DNA of 64,000 bases. Source: Rhodoferax sp. U11-2br. Its GTDB lineage: Bacteria > Pseudomonadota > Gammaproteobacteria > Burkholderiales > Burkholderiaceae_C. The DNA lies in NCBI RefSeq assembly GCF_018619435.1, contig NZ_JAHFZF010000008.1, positions 84,645-148,644 of the forward strand, written 5' to 3'. The translations under genes and the position numbers were made by a program. Shown here in pieces: positions 27,416 through 35,737 of this stretch. Below the pieces are notes generated by a model. The model saw only the letters and a list, made by a program, of their open reading frames with translations, had not been told where the DNA came from and searched no databases. Every line of letters starts with the position of its first letter. Within the stretch, counting starts at the first letter, position 1.

Positions 27416-28519
27416 TCATTTCCAGCTCAACACGAAAGTGCCCTGGGGCTGGATGGGCAGGTAGTGGCGGTAGAAGTCTAGGTAGGTGGCTTCAGGATGG
27501 ATGTCGGCAAACAAGGTCGGATACAAGGCCTTGGCCAGATATTGCAACTGCGACGCGTCCAGCAGGCTGCGCGTGGCGCCGTGGTAGACCCCGTACAGAC
27601 GCGCATCCTGCAGCGCTGGCAGAGCACTCCACCCCTTGCGTTGTGCAAAGCCTTGCAGACGTCGGCGCGCTTCACCCGCTGGCACCCCCATCCCCATCTG
27701 CATGGCATCGGGGTTGCTGACGCTTTCGTAACCGGCGATGAACACCACCTGCGGTTTCGAAACCAGCAACTGCTCGGGGTTAATCGGCCCCCAGTCCTTG
27801 ACGAACGGCGCAGCGACGTTGTCGCCACCGGCCAGATCGACCATAGCGCCCCACATGTTTTTGCCGTAGGTGTAGCTGTGTTCGGCTGGCCCTTTGTCGC
27901 CTAGCTCAATGTACACACGCGGGCGGGGCAGCTTGGCTTTGGCGATGCGTTGCTGGATCGTCTCCACCACTTGGCGGTATTCGTCGGCAATACGTTGTGC
28001 GCGGGCCGTTTCGCCGGTGATCTGGCCCAGCACCTTGGTGCTGGCCAGGTGGCGCTCCAGCGTCTGCGCGTTGTAGTCCACCACCACTACCGGGATGCCA
28101 GCGGCCTCCAGGCGAGGGATTTCGGACGCCAAGGCCTTGAACTGCCAGTCGGCCAGAACGACCACATCGGGTTTGGTGGCCAACGCCTTTTCGAGCGAAA
28201 AGGTCTGGAACTGCACGCTGCCCACGTCGACCACGTCGCGCAGCGTGGGCCGGGCTGTAACGTACTGCTCCCACACGGCCGGGCGCGACTTGACGAACCA
28301 GCCAAGCGACAGCCCCACCAGTCGGTCGAAGGCCTTGTCACCACCCACGGCGAAGTAGTCCTCGATGTAGAAGCCCAGCAGCACCCGCTTGGCTGGCAAC
28401 TCCAAGGTGATCCTGCGACCCAGCACATCTTCAATGGTGCTGGGCACCGCCCAGGCACTGAGCGCGCCCAGTGCGAGCATTACAGACAGCGCGAGTTTTT
28501 TCCAAAAATGCTGTGTCAA
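27416..28519 (-). CDS. ABC transporter substrate-binding protein (iron-complex type), paralogue 2
   Basis: This is a 367-residue periplasmic protein of the TroA/FepB superfamily (PF01497 type) with a signal peptide at residues 1-24 ending in LSAWA. The N-terminal VEDVLGR-like segment (IEDVLGRRITLELPAKRVLLG) and the long KPQVVFIAGYESVSNP stretch parallel the upstream paralogue almost residue for residue. It has no lipobox, so it is soluble in the periplasm. It starts directly at the stop codon of the first paralogue (28520), indicating a tandem duplication. Keeping two receptors for one permease suggests two related substrates. Confidence 0.9.
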   Translation of the reverse strand: MTQHFWKKLALSVMLALGALSAWAVPSTIEDVLGRRITLELPAKRVLLGFYIEDYFAVGGDKAFDRLVGLSLGWFVKSRPAVWEQYVTARPTLRDVVDVGSVQFQTFSLEKALATKPDVVVLADWQFKALASEIPRLEAAGIPVVVVDYNAQTLERHLASTKVLGQITGETARAQRIADEYRQVVETIQQRIAKAKLPRPRVYIELGDKGPAEHSYTYGKNMWGAMVDLAGGDNVAAPFVKDWGPINPEQLLVSKPQVVFIAGYESVSNPDAMQMGMGVPAGEARRRLQGFAQRKGWSALPALQDARLYGVYHGATRSLLDASQLQYLAKALYPTLFADIHPEATYLDFYRHYLPIQPQGTFVLSWK

Positions 28520-29629
28520 TTACATCCCCAGCGCAAAGCTGCCCTTGGCCTGCACAGGCAAGTAACGGCGGTAGAAAGCCAGGTAGTTGGCCTGGGGGTC
28601 GATGTCCTTGAACAGCGTGGGGTACAAGGCCTTGGCCATGAATTGCACCATGGTGTAGTCCAGCACCGAGCGCGATGCACCCTGATAAACCGCATACAGG
28701 CGTTTGTTCTTCACCGCTGGCAGCTCGCTCCACCCGGCGCGCTGGGCAAAACCCTGCAGCCTCTGCTGCGCCTGAGCAGACTCAACGCCCTGCCCCATCA
28801 GCATCGAGCTGGGGTTCTTGGTCGACTCCGTTCCGGCGATGAACACCACCTCGGGCAGTGCGGCAAGCACCTTCTCCGGATTCATCGGACCGTACCACTC
28901 GACAAAGGGGGCAGCGATGTTCTCGCCGCCAGCCAGCGCACCCAGCGGCCCCCACATGCCCTTGCCATAGCTGAAGCTGTACTCAGCCGGCCCTTTGTTG
29001 CCAAACTCAACATAGAAGCTAGGTCTGGGCTGCTTGGCGGCCGCAATACGCGACTGCACCTGATCGATGGCGCTTGTGTATTCGTCGGCAATTTTCTGCG
29101 CGCGCTTCTCGTCGCCCGCAATTTTTCCGAGCAGCAGCGTGCTGGCGTGGTGGTTGGCGGGCAGCTCCATGTTGTAGTCCACCACCACCACCGGCACCCC
29201 GGCGTCTTCCATACGTTTGACGTCCGGGCCCAGGCCCTTGTATTGCCACTCAGCCAGCACTAGCACATCGGGTTTGAGTGCCAGCACCCTCTCTACAGAG
29301 AAGGTCTGCGCCTCAACCTCGCCTACGTCGGGCAGGTTTTTGAGCGAAGGCCGATGTGTTGTGAACAGCGACCAGTTGGCCGGACGCCAACCTTCCCAGG
29401 CCTCGCGAGACAAACCAACCACTTTGTCGAAGGCTTTTTCACCACCAATGGCCATGTAGTCCTCGAAGTAAAAACCTAGCAGTACACGCTTGGCAGGCAG
29501 ATCGACGCGCACGGAACGACCGAGCACGTCTTTGATCACTTCGGGGGCTGCCTGCGCGGTCAGGATCAGGCCAACCGTCAGACCCAGGATACACAGCCAG
29601 CGTGCGGTGGTGGCAATTCGCATGAACAC
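28520..29629 (-). CDS. ABC transporter substrate-binding protein (iron-complex type), paralogue 1
   Basis: This is a 369-residue periplasmic binding protein with a signal peptide (residues 1-27, LGLTVGLILTAQA). Shared blocks with paralogue 2 include PAKRVLLGFY, EDYMAIGGEKAFDKVVGLS and the C-terminal YPTLFKDIDPQANYLAFYR. The family binds ferric siderophores, heme, cobalamin or related chelates. It is the first gene of the six-gene operon, and its start lies 45 bp from a perfect Fur-type palindrome. No TonB-dependent receptor is encoded in the window, so the outer-membrane partner must be elsewhere. Confidence 0.9.
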   Translation of the reverse strand: MFMRIATTARWLCILGLTVGLILTAQAAPEVIKDVLGRSVRVDLPAKRVLLGFYFEDYMAIGGEKAFDKVVGLSREAWEGWRPANWSLFTTHRPSLKNLPDVGEVEAQTFSVERVLALKPDVLVLAEWQYKGLGPDVKRMEDAGVPVVVVDYNMELPANHHASTLLLGKIAGDEKRAQKIADEYTSAIDQVQSRIAAAKQPRPSFYVEFGNKGPAEYSFSYGKGMWGPLGALAGGENIAAPFVEWYGPMNPEKVLAALPEVVFIAGTESTKNPSSMLMGQGVESAQAQQRLQGFAQRAGWSELPAVKNKRLYAVYQGASRSVLDYTMVQFMAKALYPTLFKDIDPQANYLAFYRRYLPVQAKGSFALGM

Positions 29630-29673
29630 TCCTTCAAAAGGCCGGGCACCCCGGCGAAGGTCGGCATTCTATA

Positions 29674-29688
29674 TGCGAATGATTCGCA
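29674..29688. promoter_or_regulatory. Fur-type box
   Basis: TGCGAATGATTCGCA is a perfect 7-1-7 inverted repeat. It matches the form TGATAATNATTATCA that describes Fur sites, with the GCGAAT variant often seen ahead of betaproteobacterial iron genes. It is 45 bp upstream of the first binding-protein gene. Confidence 0.72.
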
Positions 29689-29845
29689 AAAAGATTTCCA
29701 GAAGTCAGATTCAAGCAAGTTTCTGCGTTGCATCTGCCACAACAACGAGGGCGACGTCGACGCCACTCTCTTGGGCTCTGCGTTCGCCAGCTGCAGCGAC
29801 AGTCAAAGCATCTGTGGCCTGTTGCCAACGATGGCCCTCAATGCG

Positions 29846-29905
29846 CTATACAAAACATAGCTTATAGCGCTTATGTTATATGGGCTGATTAAGTATTTAT
29901 TAAGC
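29846..29905 (+). repeat. Dispersed intergenic repeat, copy 5
   Basis: ACATAGCTTATAGCGCTTAT followed by ATATGGGCTGATTAAG matches the repeat layout with an AT-rich right end. It lies between the divergent ABC and efflux operons. Confidence 0.5.
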
Positions 29906-29990
29906 AACACGCCGGATACAAACGCTTGACAATAGCAGCTTACTATGGGAGCTTGTTCAACATTCCGCCGCCCAGCCACACCATCCATCC

Positions 29991-31397
29991 ATGCTGTTAC
30001 CACCCACATCTCCGGCCCGCTCAGTCTTGCCCCTGCTGCTCTGTGCTCTGCTGTCGGCTTGCGCAGCCGTGGGCCCAAACTACCACGCGCCCGCTACAGA
30101 ACAACTGACGGTACCCAGCCAATGGCAGGCTGCCTTACCGCATGGCGGTGAGACCAGTCAGTTGTTGAGTTGGTGGGCTCGGCTGCAAGACACCAGCCTG
30201 AATCGCCTGCTGCAGGCCGCCGAGGCCAGCAGCCCGTCACTGCAAAAAGCGGCGGCGAATATCGCCTCGGCCCGCGCCAGTGTCACCACAGCGCGTGCTT
30301 CCGGCCAGCCGACTCTGACCGGCTCGGCCTCAGCCAACCGCAGCAACACCCTTGGCAGCGCCCAGACCACCACCAGCGGCGGGCTGGATGCCAGCTGGGA
30401 AATCGATTTGTTCGGCAGCGTTCGCCGCTCCGCTGAATCCGCCGACGCGCTCCTGCAAGCCCGCCAGGCCGACTGGCACGATGCGCGCGTTTCGCTGGCC
30501 GCAGAAGTGGCTACCAACTACGTCACCTACCGCGCCTGCCAGTTGACGCTGAACACCGTGCAGTCCAGTGCACTCTCCAACCTGGCCACGGCGCGCATCA
30601 CCCAGCGGTCTTTGCAGGCTGGTATGACGGCGCGCGCCGATGCCGATCTGGCTGACGCCAGCGCCGCCAGCGCATCCGCCAGCGCCATTGCCCAGCAGGC
30701 CGAGTGTGATGTCACCATCAAATCCCTGGTCGCCCTGACCGGACTGGCAGAACCTGCGTTGCGCCAACTGCTGGATACACAACCACCCCAATTGCCCCCT
30801 TCAGACAGCCTGGCAGTACAAACACTGCCGGTGGATCTGCTCAGCCAGCGGCCCGACCTGGTATCGGCTGAGCGTGCCCTGGCCGCAGCCAACGCCAAGA
30901 TTGGTGTGGCTGAGGCCGACCGTTATCCGCGCCTGTCGCTGACGGGTTCGCTGTCGAGCAGTCGCACCGATGGGGTAGACACCACACCCTGGTCCTTTGG
31001 CCCCAGCTTGTCGCTGCCGTTACTCAATGGCGGAGCCAAACGCGCTGCCGTGGATTCTGCCCAAGCAGCCTATGACCTGGCGCTGGCCACCTACCAGCAG
31101 TCTGTGCGCACGGCTGTACAAGAGGTTGAGCAAAACCTAGTTCAGCAGATGAGTGCCGAGCGCCGCACAGCCGATGTACGCCGAAGCGCCGAAGGCTACC
31201 GCGCTTATGCCAGCGCGGTGGAAGCCAACTGGCGCGCTGGCGGCGACAGCCTGCTGAACCTTGAGGTCGCCCGGCGCAATGCCATTGCGGCCGAACAAAA
31301 CCTGATTACCGTGCAGCGCGACCAGTTGCTGTACGGCATTGCCTTGTACAAAGCCGTTGGCGGTGGTTGGACAGTATCCCTTGGAGACGTGAAGTGA
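29991..31397 (+). CDS. RND efflux outer-membrane lipoprotein, NodT family
   Basis: This 468-residue outer-membrane channel of a tripartite pump resembles OprM/CmeC/NodT proteins. The N-terminus is a lipoprotein signal with lipobox LSAC and acylated Cys24, followed by VGPNYHAP, which is typical of the family. Two OEP repeats follow, with long helical stretches rich in Ala, Ser and Gln, and SLTGSLSSSRT-like beta strands. It is first in a three-gene operon. Its stop overlaps the adaptor start by four bases (GTGA, 31394-31397). Confidence 0.93.
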   Translation: MLLPPTSPARSVLPLLLCALLSACAAVGPNYHAPATEQLTVPSQWQAALPHGGETSQLLSWWARLQDTSLNRLLQAAEASSPSLQKAAANIASARASVTTARASGQPTLTGSASANRSNTLGSAQTTTSGGLDASWEIDLFGSVRRSAESADALLQARQADWHDARVSLAAEVATNYVTYRACQLTLNTVQSSALSNLATARITQRSLQAGMTARADADLADASAASASASAIAQQAECDVTIKSLVALTGLAEPALRQLLDTQPPQLPPSDSLAVQTLPVDLLSQRPDLVSAERALAAANAKIGVAEADRYPRLSLTGSLSSSRTDGVDTTPWSFGPSLSLPLLNGGAKRAAVDSAQAAYDLALATYQQSVRTAVQEVEQNLVQQMSAERRTADVRRSAEGYRAYASAVEANWRAGGDSLLNLEVARRNAIAAEQNLITVQRDQLLYGIALYKAVGGGWTVSLGDVK

Positions 31398-32527
31398 AAT
31401 TAGCAAAAATCAGTCTGATCGCCGCCGCTGCGTTGTTGATCGTTGTTGGTGGTGTATGGGTGCTCACATCCGGTGCCACACCTGCTGCCACGGTGGCACC
31501 CAGCGCCAATGCCGGGTTGACCGTCAGCGCCGTCACACCACAACAAGTCACCTGGGGCCGCAGCCTGCAGCTGTCTGGCGGGTTGTTTGCCTGGCAAACA
31601 GCCAGCATCGCCAGCGAAGAAGCCGGTCTGCGCATCGCTGAGGTGCTGGTGGACGTCGGCAGCGTGGTCAAACGCGGCCAGTTGTTGGCACGCTTGAACG
31701 ACGACACGGTGCAGGCCGACCTGCGCTCCCAGCAGGCGGCCGTGGCCCAGGCCCGCGCCAAGCTGACCCAGGCCAAGGCCGAGGCCGACCGCAGCCGGGT
31801 GGTGAAAGACAGTGGCGCCTTGTCGGAGCAGCAGGTCACCTCCTACCTGGTCGCCGAACAGACTGCCCAGGCCAGCCTGGACGCCGCCCTGGCCACGCTG
31901 GACAGCCAGCGCATCAAGCTCGCGCACACCCGCATCCTGGCGGTGGACGACGGCATCATCTCCAGCCGCAGCGCCACGCTGGGCAATGTGGTGGCCTCGG
32001 GCACCGAGCTGTTCCAGCTGGTGCGTCAGCGCCGCGTGGAATGGCGAGCCGAGGTGACTGGCCAACAAATCAGCGCCCTGAAGCCTGGCCAGACAGCCAA
32101 GATCACCCTGCCCGACGGCACTCAGGTGGCAGGCCGCCTGCGCTTGGTCAGCCCGACACTGGACAGCGGCACCCGCAACGGATTGGCCTATGTGGACCTG
32201 CCCGTGGGTAGCGCCGCCAAGGTTGGCATGTATGTGCGCGGCGAGCTCAATACGGGCCAGGCGCCAGCCCTCACCGTGCCCAGCAGCACCGTGGTGCTGC
32301 GCGACGGCAACAGTTATGTGTTCGAGAAAGACGGCACCACCAAGGTGGCGCAGCGCCAGGTGCAAACAGGGCGCCGCGTGGGTGACCAGGTGGAGATCAC
32401 CAGCGGCATCGGCGCGCAGGCGCAATTGGTGCTCAGCGGTGGCGCCTTCCTGAAAGATGGTGACCCGGTGCAGTGGATCACGGCAACCAACAACACCAGC
32501 AGCAAGTCGACCAAGGTGGCTCCATGA
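31394..32527 (+). CDS. RND efflux periplasmic adaptor (HlyD/MFP family)
   Basis: This is a 377-residue membrane-fusion protein. I start it at the GTG at 31394, which has GGAGA upstream and overlaps the previous stop, giving MKLAKISLIAAAALLIVVGG as an uncleaved anchor or signal. The lipoyl-like half motifs, alpha hairpin (DLRSQQAAVAQARAKLTQAK) and beta-barrel domain are in the usual order. Its stop overlaps the pump ATG (32524-32527). It links the inner-membrane pump to the outer-membrane channel. Confidence 0.93.
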   Translation: MKLAKISLIAAAALLIVVGGVWVLTSGATPAATVAPSANAGLTVSAVTPQQVTWGRSLQLSGGLFAWQTASIASEEAGLRIAEVLVDVGSVVKRGQLLARLNDDTVQADLRSQQAAVAQARAKLTQAKAEADRSRVVKDSGALSEQQVTSYLVAEQTAQASLDAALATLDSQRIKLAHTRILAVDDGIISSRSATLGNVVASGTELFQLVRQRRVEWRAEVTGQQISALKPGQTAKITLPDGTQVAGRLRLVSPTLDSGTRNGLAYVDLPVGSAAKVGMYVRGELNTGQAPALTVPSSTVVLRDGNSYVFEKDGTTKVAQRQVQTGRRVGDQVEITSGIGAQAQLVLSGGAFLKDGDPVQWITATNNTSSKSTKVAP

Positions 32528-35500
32528 ATATTTCGAGCTGGTCGATACGCAACCCGGTTCCGGCGATTCTGCTGTTCATCATCCTCACCGGGGCCGGGCT
32601 GTTCGGTCTGCACAAGTTAGGCATCCAGAACTTCCCAGACCTGGATCTGCCGACCATTGTGGTCTCGGCCACGCTGGAAGGCGCCGCACCGGCGCAGCTG
32701 GAAACCGAGGTGGCGCGCAAGATCGAGGACAAGCTGGCCTCGATCGCCGGTGTAGACCACGTCACCACCACCATCACTGATGGCGCGGCCAGCATCAGTG
32801 TCAGCTTTGACATCGACAAAGACAGTGAAGTGGCGCTCAACGAAGTGCGCAATGCGGTGGATAGCGCACGTGCCGACCTGCCTACCGAGATGGCCGCGCC
32901 GGTGGTCTCCAAGCTCACACACTCCAGCGGCGCGCTGCTGACCTACACCGTGGCAGCCCCGAACCTGAGTGAGTCCGACCTGTCCTGGTTTGTCGACAAC
33001 GACATCAGCAAGGCCCTGCTGTCGGTCAAAGGTGTGGGCAGCATCACCCGCATTGGCGGGCTGGAGCGCGAGATGCATGTGACGCTGGATGCCGCACGCA
33101 TGGCAGGCCTGGGCGTCACCGCAGGCAGCGTGTCCAGCCAGATCAAGGCAGTGCAGACCGACGCCTCGGGCGGGCGCGGCATCGTGGGCGGCAGCAACCA
33201 GTCGGTGCGCACGCTGGGTCGGTTGGACCAACCCGAGCAATTGGCGGCGCTGGCGATTCCGGTCACCACGGCCACGACCACCTCGGTCGCCACCAGTGTG
33301 CGGCTGGACCAGATTGCCACCGTGAGCGACACCTCTGAAGAGCGTTTTGCCTTTGCCGCGCTGAATGGCAAGCCGGTGGTCGGCTTCCAGGTGCTGCGCC
33401 AGATCGGTAGCAGCGAGGTCTCGGTGGCAGCGGCGGTGCGCGCGGCGGTCAAGACCTTCAGCGCCAACCACCCGCAGGTGCAGATCACCGAGGTGATTGA
33501 AACCGTGACCCCGACGCAGGAAAACTACGACGGCTCGATGCATCTGCTGTACGAAGGTGCGGTGCTGGCGGTGGTGGTGGTGTGGCTGTTCCTTCGCGAC
33601 TGGCGGGCCACGTTTGTGTCTGCGGTGGCACTGCCGCTGTCCATCATCCCGACCTTCATCGTGATGTACCTGCTGGACTATTCGCTGAACCTGATCACCC
33701 TGCTGAGCCTGTCACTGGTGGTGGGGGTGCTGGTGGACGATGCCATCGTCGAGGTGGAGAACATCGTGCGCCATCTGCGCATGGGCAAGACGCCCAGGCA
33801 GGCCGCCATGGAAGCGGCCGACGAGATCGGCCTGGCGGTGGTGGCCACCACCTTCACCCTGGTGGCGGTGTTCCTGCCCACCGCCTTCATGAGCGGCATA
33901 CCGGGCAAATTCTTCCGCCAGTTCGGCATCACCTGCTCGGTGGCGGTGCTGGCATCCTTGCTGGTGGCCCGGCTGCTGACACCGATGATGGCCGCCTACA
34001 TCCTCAAACCCAGCCCGGCGCACGAGGAAAAGGACGGCCCAATCATGCGCCGTTACCTGGCCATGGTGCACTGGTGTCAGACGCACCGCTCCATCACAAT
34101 GCTGCTGGCAGGATTGTTCTTCATCGGCTCGATCAGCCTGGTGCCCTTGTTGTCCACCTCATTCATCGGTGCCTCGGACAACGCCCAGACCACCATCTCG
34201 CTGACCCTGCCGCCCGGCAGCACGCTGGACCAGACCCGCGCGGCCGCCGTACAAGCCCAGGAACTGATCAGCGGCATGCCCGAGGTGACGCAGGTCTTCA
34301 CCATCATTGGCGACACCACCAGCGATGCCAGCAGCAGCACCGTCAACGAGGCGTCGCTGACCGTCAGCCTGACACCGCGTGGGAGCCGTGCGCGCTCGCA
34401 GGCTGACATGGAAAACGCCATCCGCCAGGCGCTGCGTGCCCTGCCGGGTACCCGCGTGGGCGTGATGGGCATGGGCAATGGCCAGTCGCTCGACGTCACC
34501 CTTGCCAGCGACGATGCGGTCGCGCTGAACCAGGCCACCGCCGCGGTGATCAAAGACCTGCGCACCCTGCAAGGCATCGGCAACATCACCGACAGCTCCA
34601 GCCTGCAGCGGCCTGAAATCCATGTGCGGCCCGACCCGGCACGCATGGCCGAACAGGGCGTGACCACCGAGGCGCTGGCCAGCGTTGTGCGCGTCGCCAC
34701 CTACGGCGACTACGCGACCAACCTGGCCAAGTTCAACCTGCCACAACGCCAGATCGCGATCCGTGTGCGTTTTGACGACAGCGTGCGCTCCAACCTGGAT
34801 GCCATCGGCCAACTGCGGGTGGCCGGTCGCACTTCGGCTGTGCCGCTGGCCGCAGTTGCCGATCTGTCGCTGGGTGGCGGCCCTTCGCAAGTGGCTCGTC
34901 TGGACCGCATGCGCAACGTCACGCTCAGCATCGAGTTGGGCAACCTGAGCACCGGCGATGTCAACAAGATGGTGCAGGCCCTGCCAAGCATCAAGAACCT
35001 GCCCAGCGGCGTGCAGCAGATTGCCACCGGTGATGCGCAGCGCATGACCGAGCTGTTCACCAGCTTTGGCGGTGCGATGCTGATCGGTATTTTGTGCATC
35101 TACGGGGTGCTGGTGCTGTTGTTCCACGACTTCATGCAACCGGCCACCATCCTGGCCGCCCTACCCTTGTCGATTGGCGGGGCGTTGCTGGCGTTGCTGA
35201 TCACCGGCAGTGGGTTCTCGATGTCGTCGGTGATTGGTTTGTTGATGCTGATGGGCATCGTCACCAAGAACTCGATCCTGCTGGTCGAATACGCGGTGGT
35301 GGCCTACCACGAGAAGGGCATGAGTCGCTACGACGCGCTGGTCGATGCCTGCCACAAGCGGGCGCAGCCGATTTTGATGACCACCATTGCGATGGTGGCA
35401 GGCATGCTGCCGATCGCGCTGGGTATTGGCACCGACCCCAGCTTCCGTGGGCCGATGGGCATTGTGGTGATCGGCGGGCTGCTGACCTCCACCGCGCTGA

Positions 35501-35595
35501 GCTTGCTGGTGATCCCGGTGGTGTTCACCTATGTGGATGATCTGCTGCTGTGGCTACGCAAACATCTCAAGCGCAGGCACCATGCAGCTACTTAA
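32524..35595 (+). CDS. RND efflux pump inner-membrane permease
   Basis: This is a 1023-residue proton-driven exporter of the AcrB/MdtB superfamily. The start is the ATG at 32524 (MNISSWSIRNPVPAILL), coupled to the adaptor by ATGA. It has twelve membrane helices with two large periplasmic loops. The proton-relay aspartates are present in helix 4 (GVLVDDAIVEVENIV), and the matching lysine in helix 10 (GIVTKNSILLVEYA). Substrate is not predictable. There is no local regulator gene in this operon. Confidence 0.95.
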   Translation: MNISSWSIRNPVPAILLFIILTGAGLFGLHKLGIQNFPDLDLPTIVVSATLEGAAPAQLETEVARKIEDKLASIAGVDHVTTTITDGAASISVSFDIDKDSEVALNEVRNAVDSARADLPTEMAAPVVSKLTHSSGALLTYTVAAPNLSESDLSWFVDNDISKALLSVKGVGSITRIGGLEREMHVTLDAARMAGLGVTAGSVSSQIKAVQTDASGGRGIVGGSNQSVRTLGRLDQPEQLAALAIPVTTATTTSVATSVRLDQIATVSDTSEERFAFAALNGKPVVGFQVLRQIGSSEVSVAAAVRAAVKTFSANHPQVQITEVIETVTPTQENYDGSMHLLYEGAVLAVVVVWLFLRDWRATFVSAVALPLSIIPTFIVMYLLDYSLNLITLLSLSLVVGVLVDDAIVEVENIVRHLRMGKTPRQAAMEAADEIGLAVVATTFTLVAVFLPTAFMSGIPGKFFRQFGITCSVAVLASLLVARLLTPMMAAYILKPSPAHEEKDGPIMRRYLAMVHWCQTHRSITMLLAGLFFIGSISLVPLLSTSFIGASDNAQTTISLTLPPGSTLDQTRAAAVQAQELISGMPEVTQVFTIIGDTTSDASSSTVNEASLTVSLTPRGSRARSQADMENAIRQALRALPGTRVGVMGMGNGQSLDVTLASDDAVALNQATAAVIKDLRTLQGIGNITDSSSLQRPEIHVRPDPARMAEQGVTTEALASVVRVATYGDYATNLAKFNLPQRQIAIRVRFDDSVRSNLDAIGQLRVAGRTSAVPLAAVADLSLGGGPSQVARLDRMRNVTLSIELGNLSTGDVNKMVQALPSIKNLPSGVQQIATGDAQRMTELFTSFGGAMLIGILCIYGVLVLLFHDFMQPATILAALPLSIGGALLALLITGSGFSMSSVIGLLMLMGIVTKNSILLVEYAVVAYHEKGMSRYDALVDACHKRAQPILMTTIAMVAGMLPIALGIGTDPSFRGPMGIVVIGGLLTSTALSLLVIPVVFTYVDDLLLWLRKHLKRRHHAAT

Positions 35596-35596
35596 A

Positions 35597-35650
35597 CCGT
35601 AGCTTCTGGCCCTTATTTAATAAGGGCTTGAGGCCTATTTCTTATAAATA
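35597..35650 (+). repeat. Dispersed intergenic repeat, copy 6
   Basis: GTAGCTTCTGGCCCTTATTT followed by AATAAGGGCTTGAGGCCTAT is one of the best-preserved copies. The core CCCTTATTTAATAAGGG is a perfect palindrome. It immediately follows the RND pump stop codon and may form its 3' stem-loop. Confidence 0.65.
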
Positions 35651-35661
35651 TAGGTAACAGA

Positions 35662-35686
35662 CCTTGCAGGAAAAGCTTCTGCAAGG
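35662..35686. other. Perfect 8-bp hairpin downstream of the RND operon
   Basis: CCTTGCAG (35662-35669) pairs with CTGCAAGG (35679-35686) across nine bases. No T-run follows on either strand, so it is noted as a stem-loop and not called a terminator. Confidence 0.4.
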
Positions 35687-35689
35687 AAC

Positions 35690-35717
35690 AAAAAAAGCCA
35701 GCCCGAAAAAGCGGGCT
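35690..35717 (-). terminator. Rho-independent terminator of the pectate-lyase-like gene
   Basis: On the minus strand AGCCCG (after six loop bases) pairs with CGGGCT, extended by GC pairs, and is followed within a few bases by a run of seven T. It lies 20 bp after the stop of the gene at 35738-37387. Confidence 0.75.
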
Positions 35718-35737
35718 CCTGCTTGGCCGCAAAGCGC

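Larger units (their letters stand above)
29630..29990. other. Divergent 361-bp intergenic region
   Basis: This gap separates the Fur-associated ABC operon (minus) from the RND efflux operon (plus). It holds the Fur-type box at 29674-29688 and a copy of the dispersed repeat at 29846-29905. A TTGACA at 29926-29931 faces the efflux operon, but no well-spaced -10 was found after it. No convincing small gene was seen. Confidence 0.6.
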
